The notes: generated by a model not told the origin, from the sequence alone. Shown: positions 11,691-21,510, counted from the first letter of the stretch. The stretch is DNA of 64,000 nucleotides from Megaustenia siamemsis (GCA_032433765.1 JAVIAB010000024.1:17210648-17274647), one strand, 5' to 3'. Numbers and translations: made by a program.

Positions 11691-12210
11691 TAGATTCTGA
11701 CCGACACATATTCCTTTGAAATGTAAACGCTTGTTCTCGTTGGCAGAGCTTGAAAACGGTTGATTCATAAACGAAATCTGTAAAAAATGTGTCTAATACC
11801 CCACCCCTCTTTTTCCCAAACAGGAGAACTCAAGAGAAGATTACTGGAACCAGGTGTGCGCTCTTTGCTTTAATTACCTGCCTGCTATTGGCGGCTGAGC
11901 ACTAGAATACTGTGGTATCAATGAACAATCACAAGTTGGCAAAACAATGTCTAGCAAGCGCTACAAAACATTGTCAGTAGTTTGGGTTCAAATGTTCGAA
12001 AGAACGGAAATAAATATCAAACGCAATCTAATCGTTGTAGAGTGATTCTTCATTACTGTCTATTCCACACTTATGGCGACAGGTTAACGATACGTGACCT
12101 GGGAAGATACTTGCTGGTACAAACCAATGTAATTCTCATTCCCTCCCCCTTTTATTTATTTTTTTTAGGCCATCGGGATTATAGATTCACAGACTAGACA
12201 ATATGTAAGT
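11691..12210. other. no gene seen
   Basis: Unique sequence without recognisable features. Confidence 0.5.
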
Positions 12211-12467
12211 AGTAAAGTAAAGTGCCCCCGTCACGCCAAGTGGCGTATAGGGAATATGGTGTTAGTGACCATACATTTTACAGACATTCAGCACATGATT
12301 TTTGGGGTAATGTGGTCGGTATTACGCCCATGCCGCTTTACTTTCCCAGAAAAAATCCGGTTCCCATTAAAGGCTGGGTGAACTCGGAAGCCGTCGGTTG
12401 GGATCGAACCCTATACCTCTTGTCCTTTGTAGTCCAGTTCACTAACCACTGAGCTATCGCGGCTCCC
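12211..12467 (-). mobile_element. SINE-1 copy, full length
   Basis: Complete SINE-1 on the minus strand. The plus strand runs from AGTAAAGTAAAGTGCCCCCG to GAGCTATCGCGGCTCCC. On the minus strand the A box (TAGCTCAGTGG) and B box (GGGTTCGATCCC) are intact, so its internal promoter looks undamaged. Confidence 0.9.
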
Positions 12468-12540
12468 AATCTGTACGTACCCCCACATATATAACCTATG
12501 CATAGATTATTGAGGAGATGGAAGTTGGAATAATAGGGTT

Positions 12541-12790
12541 CTATCTATCTATTGTCATTTCGAGCCGAAGACGGCACATAGGGCAGAATCACAATCTCAA
12601 AAAGAGAAACCTTGCATGCCAAAATGGCACATATTGCAGAGATCACTGCTTCTATGGCTCTTTTTCCGTAACAATACATTTTACAATGACAAATTGTCAA
12701 GCTCAAGCCATCGGTTAATCTCCTTAGTCGCCTCTTACGACATGCCTGGAAGGTCACAGTGTCACTATTCTTTATTTCTCTCATAATAAG
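12541..12790 (-). mobile_element. retroposon sharing the 3' tail of LINE-d
   Basis: On the minus strand the sequence ends CCCTATGTGCCGTCTTCGGC then TCGAAATGACAATAGATAG. This follows, with few changes, the last 45 bp of the two LINE-d copies (CCCTATGGGCCGGCTACGGC, then TCGAAAGGTCAATAGATAG), including the GATA tail. Upstream of the tail it has no LINE-d protein coding; instead it carries GTCGTAAGAGGCGACTAAGG and unrelated sequence. This is the layout of a SINE that borrows the 3' end recognised by its partner LINE. Confidence 0.55.
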
Positions 12791-13850
12791 GCCTCGGCAA
12801 CACACGAAAATATACTAGGGTTACAACTGACAAAATACAGGGAAAGAGAGATCGCGGATGACCAAAAAAAAAAAAAAAAAACTATCTTTACGTCACATAG
12901 TACCATTGCTGGTGTATGACGGGGGGCAGCGATAGGACCAGAGAGACAAAGAGAGAAAATACTAGATAGCTTGGTGTCATGGCATGGAAAACAGTCAAGA
13001 ACTGAATTGATACGATGCACGGTGGATAGAAGATTGTGGAAGGGCATGTTCGCCTACGCCAAACGGTATAGCACATACTGATGATAGATTATTGCTTTAT
13101 ATTCCCTATAATTAGAGAAAGGGACCGTATAACCGTATGCTCTTCCCATTTATTCCCCCACCCCTGTCCTCCAATACCACATGCACACACAAATCCGACA
13201 CTGACGGTGATAATCGATACTGTTCAACTCCATGTAATGCCAAATGTTGTACATAATTAAAGTCAACAACCCATTCAGCAAACGGTGGACGGCCACATGT
13301 GGTAGATAGTAATCTTTCAAGACAAATTATCATGTTGATATGATTTTTTTCTGTTCTTTATAATAATCACTAGCCAGCTTTCGTTTACGAACAGCTCTCC
13401 TATGACACTTTTGTTAGTACTTTAGTACAGTGCAGTTACCCCGATATGTGTAGACCAGATATCAACAATTTGGTACACACTATCAAATACCAATATCATA
13501 ATTATTAGTGATAAGAAAAGCAGTAGCTACAATAAAGCGATAATACTCCTTCTGTATAGATAATAAAAATATCAGTAATAATTAAAAGTGTACGGCATTA
13601 TAATAAATTTGGAAACAATATCACTATCTTCTTCTCTTGTGCTGTACACGTCCAGACCGTCAATATTAATAAGTTCGAAGAAAGCATTTGTTACTGGTGA
13701 CATCTCCATATAACTTGTCCCGGTATAATAAATACTAAAGATGACCACACGAGTCTTCTCTCTATTCAGATACTGGGAGGTTGAGAAGATACGAGAAGAG
13801 AAATAAGACAACATCGTGAACACTGGGACGAAGTCGGATTGTCGACCCGT
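12791..13850. other. no gene seen
   Basis: Unique AT-rich sequence with one A17 run near 12865. Confidence 0.5.
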
Positions 13851-13854
13851 GAGA

Positions 13855-14050
13855 TGCTGCAGCCAATCAATTCAGAGGAAGAGGTATGTTTACAGCACTC
13901 GGAAAAAATAACAAATAATCAACAACAGAAAAAAAAAAGAACAATATAAATTGGACCGAAGCAGGATCGAACCCGTACTCAGTGGCACAGCGCCTTGCCA
14001 CGAAAAGCCATTTTGTCTCCGCGATACTGCAGCTAGGCCATCAATTGCGA
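13855..14050 (-). mobile_element. SINE-3 copy, partial
   Basis: Matches 54015-54250 (same strand) and 54826-55035 (opposite strand). On the minus strand it has the B box GGGTTCGATCCTG, then the body (CTGTTGTTGATTATTTGTTA, GAGTGCTGTAAACATACCTC). The head includes CGTGGCAAGGCGCTGTG. The 3' end is not as complete as in the 54-kb copy. Confidence 0.7.
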
Positions 14051-14071
14051 CTAATGCAACTAGCGCCCTTT

Positions 14072-14100
14072 GGGGGGGGGGGGGGGGGGGCCGCGGCCGC
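14072..14100. repeat. poly-G tract followed by CCGCGGCCGCGC
   Basis: Nineteen G residues run directly into a CG-only dodecamer that contains a NotI site. A 17-G tract at 30554-30570 is likewise followed by CCGCGCCGCG. Confidence 0.9.
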
Positions 14101-15310
14101 GCATCATTGAGTGCCGTCTCCGCATCGAAGGTTCGCTACCATGGAGGCAAGAGGCCGACCTGTCCATCTTTTAATGTTACTCGTCCATGTTAGTCTTGGT
14201 CTCGAGTATACTCTTTTACCTTATAGTTTCCCTACCAAGATTACTTCTTATCTTATAGTTTCCCTACCAAGATTACTTCTTATCTTATAGTTTCCCTACC
14301 AAGATTACTTCTTATCTTATAGTTTCCCTACCAAGATTACTTCTTATCTTATAGTTTCCCTACCAAGATTACTTTTAGTAGGCTGTTGTGCCTTTTAACA
14401 TGCTCCAAAAACCTCATTTGTTTTGTTTGAATGGTGTTTAGTAGTTCTCTTTTTATTTTTAGTTGTTTTAAGACTTCATCGTTTGTTTTATTTTCTTTCC
14501 ATCCAATTCCTCCTATTCGTCTATAAAAAACACTTCAATTTTCTGTTCTATTTTCTTGTCTAATGTCCATGTTTCTGCACCATACAGGAATGTTGAGAAG
14601 ATATAACATTTTTCCATTATTAGGTTTAGCCCTGGTGTTATTTGTTTTGATGTTAGTATATTTTCATGGCATTAAAATGACTTTTTGCCATTCCTATTCT
14701 TTTGTTTATTTCAGTTTTACATTTTCCATCACTGGTTATAGTATGTCCAATGTTGTTGTAGCTCTGATCTGTCTCCAGGCCTATTCCTTCAACTTAGATA
14801 TCCACTTGCATGTTTTCAGTATTATCTTTGTTTATGATCATAGTTTTAGTCTTTTTGATATTCATACCTAATCCATATTTAATACTTGTCCTGTTTATTT
14901 CATTAATTAATTGTAGACTTTTAGAATTTTCTGATAGTAATAAAGTATCGTCAGCATATCTTAGGTTATTGATCTATCTTTCCATTAATCTTTAGGCCTG
15001 GCACCTATATGATGTTTTTAAAGATTTGCACAGTGTATAGATTGAACAGGCTTGGTGACAGGATGCATCCCGGTCTGACTCCTCTATTTATATCAATAAT
15101 ATATAAAAGAGTTCTCTCTTTGTTATATTTTATTGTTGTTATTTGCTCCTTCCTGGTAGAGAGTCCTAACATTCCATGTTCATATTCGTAGATCTTTCTT
15201 CTGCCATAAGTTAGAATTTCTTTATCCATGGCTTTCTTTGGAATAGTACGTGATGAAATTCCAATCTCTTTCAAAGTGGTCAGCCATATTCGTCTTTCGT
15301 GTTCTCAATA
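14101..15310 (-). mobile_element. LINE-b fragment with part of the reverse transcriptase
   Basis: Longest LINE-b copy. Read on the minus strand from 15310, it contains RGVRPGCILSPSLFNLYT (15110-15060 region), the palm segment of non-LTR reverse transcriptases. A downstream frame gives RYADDTLLLSENS, the YADD catalytic box, coded at 14947-14958. Then follow SDGKCKTEINKRIGMAKSHF and FNAMK, the HGH/TWTL-type segment, and the 3' stretch ending near the CATCATTGAG boundary at 14101. Many frameshifts and stops make it inactive. A 32-bp minisatellite has grown inside it (14205-14380). Confidence 0.85.
14205..14380. repeat. 32-bp minisatellite inside LINE-b, 5 copies
   Basis: TTATAGTTTCCCTACCAAGA units start at 14221, 14253, 14285, 14317 and 14349, each exactly 32 bp apart. 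The single-copy equivalent is visible in the LINE-b copies at 22510-22540 and 56150-56180 (CTTGTATTTTCCC, AAGATTA), so the array expanded from transposon sequence. Confidence 0.9.
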
Positions 15311-15703
15311 TGTCTGAGTCTTCCGCCCCATCTACCGTCACAGACTTTGTACATTCAGGATGAACATTCCCGGTAGAAGCCATTGTTGTCAAAACTGATG
15401 TTTGACTTTCGAACCGCGAATACACGTTGGCCTATCGATGATAGGTTAAGCACGTCGACACAAGAAGTATAAATAATATTCCAATGAAATATCGATAAAG
15501 TTCACTGTTCATTCACTCGTCAGAAGTAAACATTACAACGGGGAATAGCAGCACATCACTTCACAACCAGACTTCATTTAAACACGTCAGCGAGAGCCGT
15601 GTCAGAGTAGAACTGTCGACACGGGGTGAACAAAACAGCCAAAAGGAATGAGCAAACAGGAACAACAATAACAAACAGGAGAATAACATAAACAGGATAA
15701 CAA
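15311..15703. other. no gene seen
   Basis: Unique sequence between two LINE fragments. Confidence 0.5.
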
Positions 15704-16380
15704 TCATCATCAAGTATCGGGCCTGCTGGCGTAGGTGATCATGTCACTCCACAACTTTCGATCTCGACAGTTATTTATCATTTCTGTTGTTGACATTCTG
15801 CCAAGCCATTCTCTTAAGCTGTCTGGTATTTTTTTTTTCTTTTTGCTTCCCTCTATCACTTCATCCCTCAATTTTTCCAGTTGTTTTCTTCTCATTACTT
15901 GGCCAAAAAGTGATGATTGTTTCTTCCTAATATTGGAATTAGCTCTCTTTTTGCTTAGATCTCTATCAGAACATTTTCATTACTCTTCTTAGCTGTCCAT
16001 GGTATTCTCAACATTCTTCTGTAAAACCACATTTCTACATACTCCAGTGATTTTCTTGTCTGTTGTTCTATTGTCCATGATTCACATCCATAAGTTAAGA
16101 CTGGCTCTATCTACATAACATTTAAGAACTCTTTTTCATTTTTCTATTGTCAAAAATGGATTGCATAGTATATTCCTCATTTTATTTTATTTTTATTTTT
16201 ATTTTTTTTTGGGGGGGGGGGGGGGGGGGGGGAAGCTGCTTTTGCCTGAGCCATTCTGCATCTCATCTCTTTTGTACATCTTCCGTCTGAGGTTAACAAA
16301 GTTCCCAAATATTTAAATTCATTTACCTGTTTTAACTTTGTTCCACTTGTCTTTATTTTACACTGAAGAGATAGTGTTAG
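15704..16380 (-). mobile_element. LINE-c 3' fragment
   Basis: On the minus strand the translation follows the order KWNKVKTGKWI or EFKYLGTLLTSDGRCTKEMR (16300 region), then CRMAQAKAA, then ESWTIEQQTRKSLEYVEMWF, YRRMLRIPWTAKKSNENVL, and finally MINNCRDRKLWSDMITYA and a GATGAT-type end. This is the region downstream of the RT domain. Similar copies lie at 44455-45070, 56586-56755 and 62200-62628. A T-rich stretch followed by 22 G (16160-16232) replaces about 15 bp of normal LINE sequence. Frames are broken in several places. Confidence 0.8.
16211..16232. repeat. 22-G tract inside LINE-c
   Basis: Uninterrupted G run immediately after a T-rich stretch. The paralogous copy at 44890-44915 has ordinary sequence at this point. 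Confidence 0.9.
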
Positions 16381-16800
16381 TGCTAACAATAGTAATAAAT
16401 AAAACAGAAAGAGCAACAACCATCACCCCAACGTTGTACAATCACTGTCAAACTAGCGTCCAGGGCACTCAATAAAATCAATATCACCGAAATGAGATGT
16501 AAGATGGAATTCAGCGAGAAAAATCAAATTAGCCATGTATCATCCCCATATAAATGGGGGGAAGTGTAATTAAGAGAGTTAGCCACAGAACAAAATATTT
16601 TTTTTTCACTACGTGCACAACTCACACAATTATCAACAAAGTCAAATACAACGAAAACAAACAAACCAAGTACAATGAAAAGTATGAATAGACGGAATGC
16701 AAGAAACGCACAAACGTAATATCAAGAGAACAATTAAACTAGAGAAACAGACTGCAAACTATCTACCCTCGATGCTGAAATGGAAAGAAAGAATTAAATG
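16381..16800. other. no gene seen
   Basis: AT-rich sequence leading into the GAAA repeat. Confidence 0.5.
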
Positions 16801-16905
16801 AAAAAGAAAGAAAGAAACAAACAAACAAAAGAAAGAAAGAAATGAAAAAAGAAAGAAGCAAACAAACAAAAGAAACAAAGAAATTAAAAAGAAACAAACA
16901 AACAA

Positions 16906-16953
<48 letters not shown>

Positions 16954-16964
16954 GAAAGAAAGAA

Positions 16965-17026
<62 letters not shown>
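16801..17026. repeat. (GAAA)n microsatellite
   Basis: Tetranucleotide GAAA repeats with AAAC interruptions in the left part and near-perfect units from 16908 on. The Lys/Glu/Arg-rich frame across it is an artefact. Confidence 0.95.
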
Positions 17027-17027
<1 letters not shown>

Positions 17028-17150
17028 GGTAGGGAAAATCCTCACGAATGGAAAAAGAAAGTAGCAGATACCTTTTAAAGTTATATTAATGAAAGCGAAA
17101 GCAAGACATTTCTTGTAACATTATTCCAGCAATAGAACAGGTTTCCTGGC

Positions 17151-17621
17151 ATGGAGGTCACAGTTTCGCCCTCACATCTACGACAAACGAAAGGCACACT
17201 AGGTACGCGTCACAGGCCGGGTTCAAGGAGGGAATATGGCGCCTGTCCCCTTTCAGTGGGTTTAGGGGCTGGAGGTCACGGACCCGAACGAAATGTGCGC
17301 AAGACGGAACTGGCGGAGGCTGGCACGAGTGTCGGGTGGAAGCAACGGGTGTGTTGTCTAAGGGCGAGTGTGTGCGTGCATTGTGCTGTGCGTGTAGGAG
17401 ATAGTGTGTTGGGAATTAAGTGTGCTGGGCATGTAAAGAAGTGTATGTGGGAATTGAATCGTCTCGTGTGTGTACATGAACTATGTGTGTCCGGTCAAGT
17501 GGGAGAATTATGTGAACCGAACACGCATGTGTCTTTGTGTGTTAGTATTTACATGTGCTTGTTCGTCACAATGTTACAATGTGTACATGTTGCGCAGCTC
17601 TCCTGCGTGGCGGTGAGGTAA
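17151..17621 (+). other. 156-codon frame in a GT-rich, CpG-richer block; unlikely gene
   Basis: One of the longest frames outside a tandem repeat. The first third is GC- and CpG-richer than its surroundings; the remainder is GT-rich (GTGTGTGCGTGC-like), which by itself suppresses stops. The product would be Cys- and Val-rich (for example CCLRASVCVHCAVRVGDSVL). I recognise no domain. A decayed GT repeat beside a small CpG-rich patch explains it as well as a gene does. Confidence 0.15.
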
Positions 17622-17929
17622 AATATCTGATGGAATCTGGGAGCAGAATAATAAGAAATAGATAAACGTGGTCAACATTTGTATATGGCACAGAAACATG
17701 GACACTAAAACAATCACATTTCCAAACTGTAAAATAGCACATTAAAACCAGAAAAATGATTATTTTAAAAAACACAAGAAGACAATTTATATTACGGCAT
17801 TCTCCGATTACTGGTGTCTGTCTGGGAGACTTATATGAAGTTAAATAAGACGAAAGAACAAAGGTTCTAGGTCTTTCGGTCTGAGTTTTTATTCACCGCC
17901 GGTATAGATATATATATATATATAAAGTC

Positions 17930-18246
17930 ATTTAGATAGGTAGAATGGGATGGAAAGAAAAGAAAACAAACGATGAAGTTTAAAACAACTAAAAATAAAA
18001 AGAGAACTACTAAACACAATTAGAACAAGACAAATGAAATTGGGGGGGGGGGGCATGTTAAAAGACACAACAGCCTAATAAAAGTAATAATTGAAGGGAA
18101 AATACAAGGTAAAATAGGCGGAGGCAGAACAAGACTAACATGGACAAGTCAACCTATGACAAACTGCACCATCAAAGCAAGAGACAGAGTGGAATGGCGC
18201 TCCATGTTACCAACCTTCGATGCGGAGATGGCACCCGATGATGATG
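17930..18246 (+). mobile_element. LINE-b 3' fragment
   Basis: Shares with 50538-51163 the order AACACAATTAGAACAAGACA, a GHVKRH-like segment, AAAATACAAGGTAAAATAGG, then TGGAATGGCGCTCCATG and the GATGATGATGAT 3' tail. A 12-G run (18042-18053) breaks the QMKFLGHV segment. A short related remnant (TATGGCACAGAAACATGGAC) lies upstream at 17683. Confidence 0.75.
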
Positions 18247-18458
18247 ATATAAGGCCAAGTACGAGACTTGAATCGGCGTCTTAACACAATAGTTTTCACC
18301 AATATGTGCTCATATCTAGAAATGTTGAGAGACTGGATAGTGTCGCTTCAGGGATCAAAACTCACAATGCGGCATTCTTCACTCTCCCAGAGTATTACCC
18401 AAGTACCAACCCATTTCTGCCAGCGGCTGGGTCGACCGTATGGGTATTTTTTTCTCCT

Positions 18459-18535
18459 GCTCCTAAACGGATTCGAACCCGCAATCTCCTGATTCGAAGT
18501 CCAACAAGTTATCGATTCGGCCACCATGCTCTAGG
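18459..18535 (-). mobile_element. tRNA-Arg(TCG)-like SINE head or tRNA pseudogene
   Basis: On the minus strand the sequence reads GTGGCCGAATCGATAA (A-box/D-arm), then GGACTTCGAATCAGGAGATT (anticodon arm with loop CTTCGAA), then GGGTTCGAATCC (B box/T-arm). The order and spacing fit eukaryotic tRNA-Arg with anticodon TCG, but the acceptor stem does not pair. A diverged body follows downstream, so a SINE head is likelier than a functional tRNA. Confidence 0.55.
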
Positions 18536-18670
18536 AGACAAAATTGTCTACTGAAAGTAAATACTGGAAGGGGAAAAAAAGGGTACACAAAGAAGGCAGA
18601 TAAAGGATTACAGTGGGCACAAAACACGGAGAAATGGGCAGGATAATTAATCTATCTATGACGACAGTGT

Positions 18671-18760
18671 GTAAATGTAAAGAGCCCCATCACGCCAAGT
18701 GGCGTATAGGGAATATGGTGTTAGCGACCATCATTATTATAAACATTCGGCGCGTTGTTT
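18671..18760 (-). mobile_element. SINE-1 fragment (3' end)
   Basis: Only the 3' third of SINE-1 is present (plus strand: CACGCCAAGTGGCGTATAGG, then GGTGTTAGCGACCAT). Homology ends near 18760, as in a 5'-truncated or deleted copy. Confidence 0.75.
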
Positions 18761-18844
18761 TTGAAGACAGCGTACTAACGTTTAAATTAAAGCAAATCAG
18801 TGTGTAGGAGAAATGAAACAATAAATATAGAAGAAAAAAAACGG

Positions 18845-18925
18845 TATGGTTAGGGCTTCACGTAACAAGTGGACAACACAAATCAGAACGACGTTTCGAA
18901 TAGAAAGGCCTTCAACAGGAACAAA
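18845..18925 (-). mobile_element. PLE-like 3' motif
   Basis: On the minus strand: CTGTTGAAGGCC, a short loop, TTCGAAACGTCGTTCTGATT, GTTGTCCACTTGTTACGTGA, and finally AACCATACCG plus a T run. The same order occurs at 21415-21510 and 39697-39800. See the findings for the possible hammerhead core. Confidence 0.6.
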
Positions 18926-19209
18926 CATACAAACACGCATTAAAAATGTTTTAAAATAAATAATTAAAAATGGAATTAGAAAGAGAAATGAAAAGTAGTG
19001 GAGAATAAAATGTTAATAAAAAGTTCCCTGTAAGATCTAAAAAGAAACTTTCGTCTGAAAGAACGGAAGTGCGCACACAGCATGCAGTAACAAGTTTCCA
19101 AAAACAAATGTCAGTGTGTGAGGGCCGACAATTACAAGTGAACAAATCTTGACGTCAAGTATCTTTCTCTCTCTCTGACGTTCATCTTATGACAACCACA
19201 TAAATTGAG

Positions 19210-20385
19210 TGACCTCTACGTCATCCGTCCATGAAATGGCGTTAAGCAGATGCGCTGTGTTGATATTTGCAGTAGAACTGTGATATTTGCGCCAATTGAC
19301 CCAACAAATCCGACCTCAGTACGTAATTTTTGTGTACTGGGTTGCCTTCCTTAGATCCTTCCTCGCTTGGCCAGACTAGTCTTGTTAATCTGTTTAACCT
19401 AGTCTTGTTAGTCTGTTTAACCTAGTCTTGTTAGTCTGTTTAACCTAGTCTAGTTAGTCTGTTTAACCTAGTCTTGTTAGTCTGTTTAACCTAGTCTTGT
19501 TAATCTGTTTAACCTAGTCTTGTTAATCTGTTTAACCTAGTCTTGTTAGTCTGTTTAACCTAGTCTAGTTAGTCTGTTTAACCTAGTCTAGTTAGTCTGT
19601 TTAACCTAGTCTTGTTAATCTGTTTAACCTAGTCTTGTTAATCTGTTTAACCTAGTCTTGTTAGTCTGTTTAACCTAGTCTTGTTAGTCCGTTTAACCTA
19701 GTCTTGTTAGTCCGTTTAACCTAGTCTTGTTAGTCTGTTTAACCTAGTCTTGTTAGTCCGTTTAACCTAGTCTTGTTAGTCCGTTTAACCTAGTCTTGTT
19801 AGTCCGTTTAACCTAGTCTTGTTAGTCTGTTTAACCTAGTCTTGTTAGTCTGTTTAACCTAGTCTTGTTAGTCTGTTTAACCTAGTCTTGTTAGTCTGTT
19901 TAACCTAGTCTTGTTAGTCTGTTTAACCTAGTCTTGTTAGTCTGTTTAACCTAGTCTTGTTAGTCCGTTTAACCTAGTCTTGTTAGTCCGTGTAACCTAG
20001 TCTTGTTAGTCTGTTTAACCTAGTCTTGTTAGTCTGTGTAACCTAGTCTAGTTAGTCTGTTTAACCTAGTCTAGTTAGTCTGTTTAACCTAGTCTAGTTA
20101 GTCTGTTTAACCTAGTCTTGTTAGTCTGTGTAACCTAGTCTAGTTAGTCTGTTTAACCTAGTCTAGTTAGTCTGTGTAACCTAGTCTAGTTAGTCTGTTT
20201 AACCTAGTCTAGTTAGTCTGTTTAACCTAGTCTAGTTAGTCTGTTTAACCTAGTCTTGTTAGTCTGTTTAACCTTGTCTTGTTAATCTGTTTAAAGAACA
20301 ACCGCGAAGAGATGGAGTAAACAACCGCGAAGAGATGGAGTAAGATCTGGATGGTTCTGGTTGACCGATCATAACCAACACCTTG
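19210..20385 (-). mobile_element. DR-1 copy carrying a 23-bp minisatellite
   Basis: Minus-strand copy of the dispersed element DR-1. From left to right on the plus strand: 3' part (TTTGCAGTAGAACTGTGATA, TTTGCGCC), CTTCCTCGCTTGGCCAGACT, then the array, then the 5' part (CCGCGAAGAGATGGAG, GATGGTTCTGGTTGACCGAT). The array occupies the place of a single CAGACAGGTTAGTCTGTTA-like segment in the plain copy at 56766-57030. A 23-bp segment next to it (ACAACCGCGAAGAGATGGAG plus 3 bp) is itself present twice. Confidence 0.8.
19375..20294. repeat. 23-bp minisatellite, 40 copies
   Basis: Forty units of CTAGTCTTGTTAGTCTGTTT plus AAC fill 920 bp. Variants are CTAGTCTAG, AATCTG, GTCCG and CTGTGTAA. TCCG variants cluster at 19690-20000 and CTAG variants at 20040-20250, so local homogenisation is visible. 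Confidence 0.97.
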
Positions 20386-20494
20386 AGATATGATTCGCGG
20401 ACGTTGCTGTCAAGCGCCTCCTGGTGGTAAATATGACCTGTCAGTACAGGAGCAGGATGCAGCCAAGGCTGAGTCAAACAATGCAGCTTCATGG

Positions 20495-20750
20495 GCTCAA
20501 GTTGCAGGACGAGGGCGATGGCGCGTCAGCAACTCACGGCTGACTGCTTGCGTCAGGATCGGTGAACCAGAGCTATCCAGGTCCTACTACACCTCTTCGA
20601 ATAGTCTCTATATATTAATCAGTCTGACGAAGTGTTTAGGGATCGAGAGGGAAAGCAGCCTGGTACCCAAAAATGCTAAAGTCGGATGTGTCAGGACGAA
20701 AGGAGCAAATATCTCAGCCTTGCTGCAAACCAAAACGCATCCTATTTTAA
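20495..20750 (+). mobile_element. DR-1 copy, inverted relative to its neighbour
   Basis: Plus-strand DR-1: GTCAGCAACTCACGGCTGAC, GCGTCAGGATCGGTGAACCA, GGATCGAGAGGGAAAGCAGC, CTAAAGTCGGATGTGTCAGG, GCAAATATCTCAGCC. Together with 19210-20385 it makes a head-to-head pair about 110 bp apart. Confidence 0.75.
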
Positions 20751-20769
20751 GCTTAGTTAATGCCTTTAA

Positions 20770-21414
20770 AAAAAAAAATTAAAAAAAAAGATCTCTACCT
20801 AATCTACGGCCAGCTGTACGTAAAAAGAAAGAAAGAAAACAAATGCACCAATTTACAACATTTGCAGCCGAGGTGGTAACAAACAACGACAATCACGAGC
20901 TAATGAAATTCAAGAGGGAAAAAATAGAAAAGCATTCGAAGCGTGAAAAAGGGAAGTCTTAATATCCTCCCGCCACGAAGGGGAAAAAAAGATAGAAATA
21001 GCGCGCGGACAATGACAGAATTGGAGGGCGTTTACAGTACTGGGTCGCATGAAAAGGAATAGAAGACAAGGAAAGAACTATATGACATACACAAAACTAG
21101 AAAGTATTAGTAATGCTAATATAACTATTTATCGGCTGAAGTTACAAATAAATGTAGAAAACAGTTTGTTTGTTTTTTTAAATAGGTGCTTTCTGCATGA
21201 GACGATATGAAATGTTGATAAATTACAGAAGCATGGGTGTGAGCGCAGTGGACATGGAATAACTTTGTAGATAAATATTACGAAGACGAACCCGTGAAAA
21301 GGCTACCCTCCACTCGGCCGGTTGTAATTCGTTAAGTCAGAAAAGATATAAGCTTTCTTTAACCCCGTACCCCGGCGGTCGTTATGACACCACTGGACAG
21401 ACTTCGTCAAACGT
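20770..21414. other. no gene seen
   Basis: AT-rich unique sequence with A runs near 20770. Confidence 0.5.
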
Positions 21415-21510
21415 CTCTGTTCCTGCTGAAGACCTATTGAGCCGAAACGTCGTTCCAATTTGTAACGTCTATCAATTACGTTAAGCTTTTACCATACCAT
21501 TTTTTTTTTC
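21415..21510 (+). mobile_element. PLE-like 3' motif
   Basis: GTTCCTGCTGAAGACCTATT, GAGCCGAAACGTCGTTCCAA, TTTGTAACGTC, AATTACGTTAAGC, ACCATACCA and a T run. Same order as 39697-39800. The CTGAAGA and GAAAC blocks match the two conserved core strands of a hammerhead ribozyme, with a weak intervening stem. Confidence 0.6.

Noticed and set aside
16842..17078. Lys/Glu-rich 78-codon frame
   Set aside because: Pure GAAA microsatellite.
17151..17621. 156-codon Cys/Val-rich protein gene
   Set aside because: Open frame explained by GT-rich composition; no start context, domain or neighbour supports a gene. Kept only as a low-confidence note.
19375..20294. CRISPR-like array
   Set aside because: Repeats are contiguous with no unique spacers, and the DNA is animal-like. 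The same applies to the other arrays in the window.
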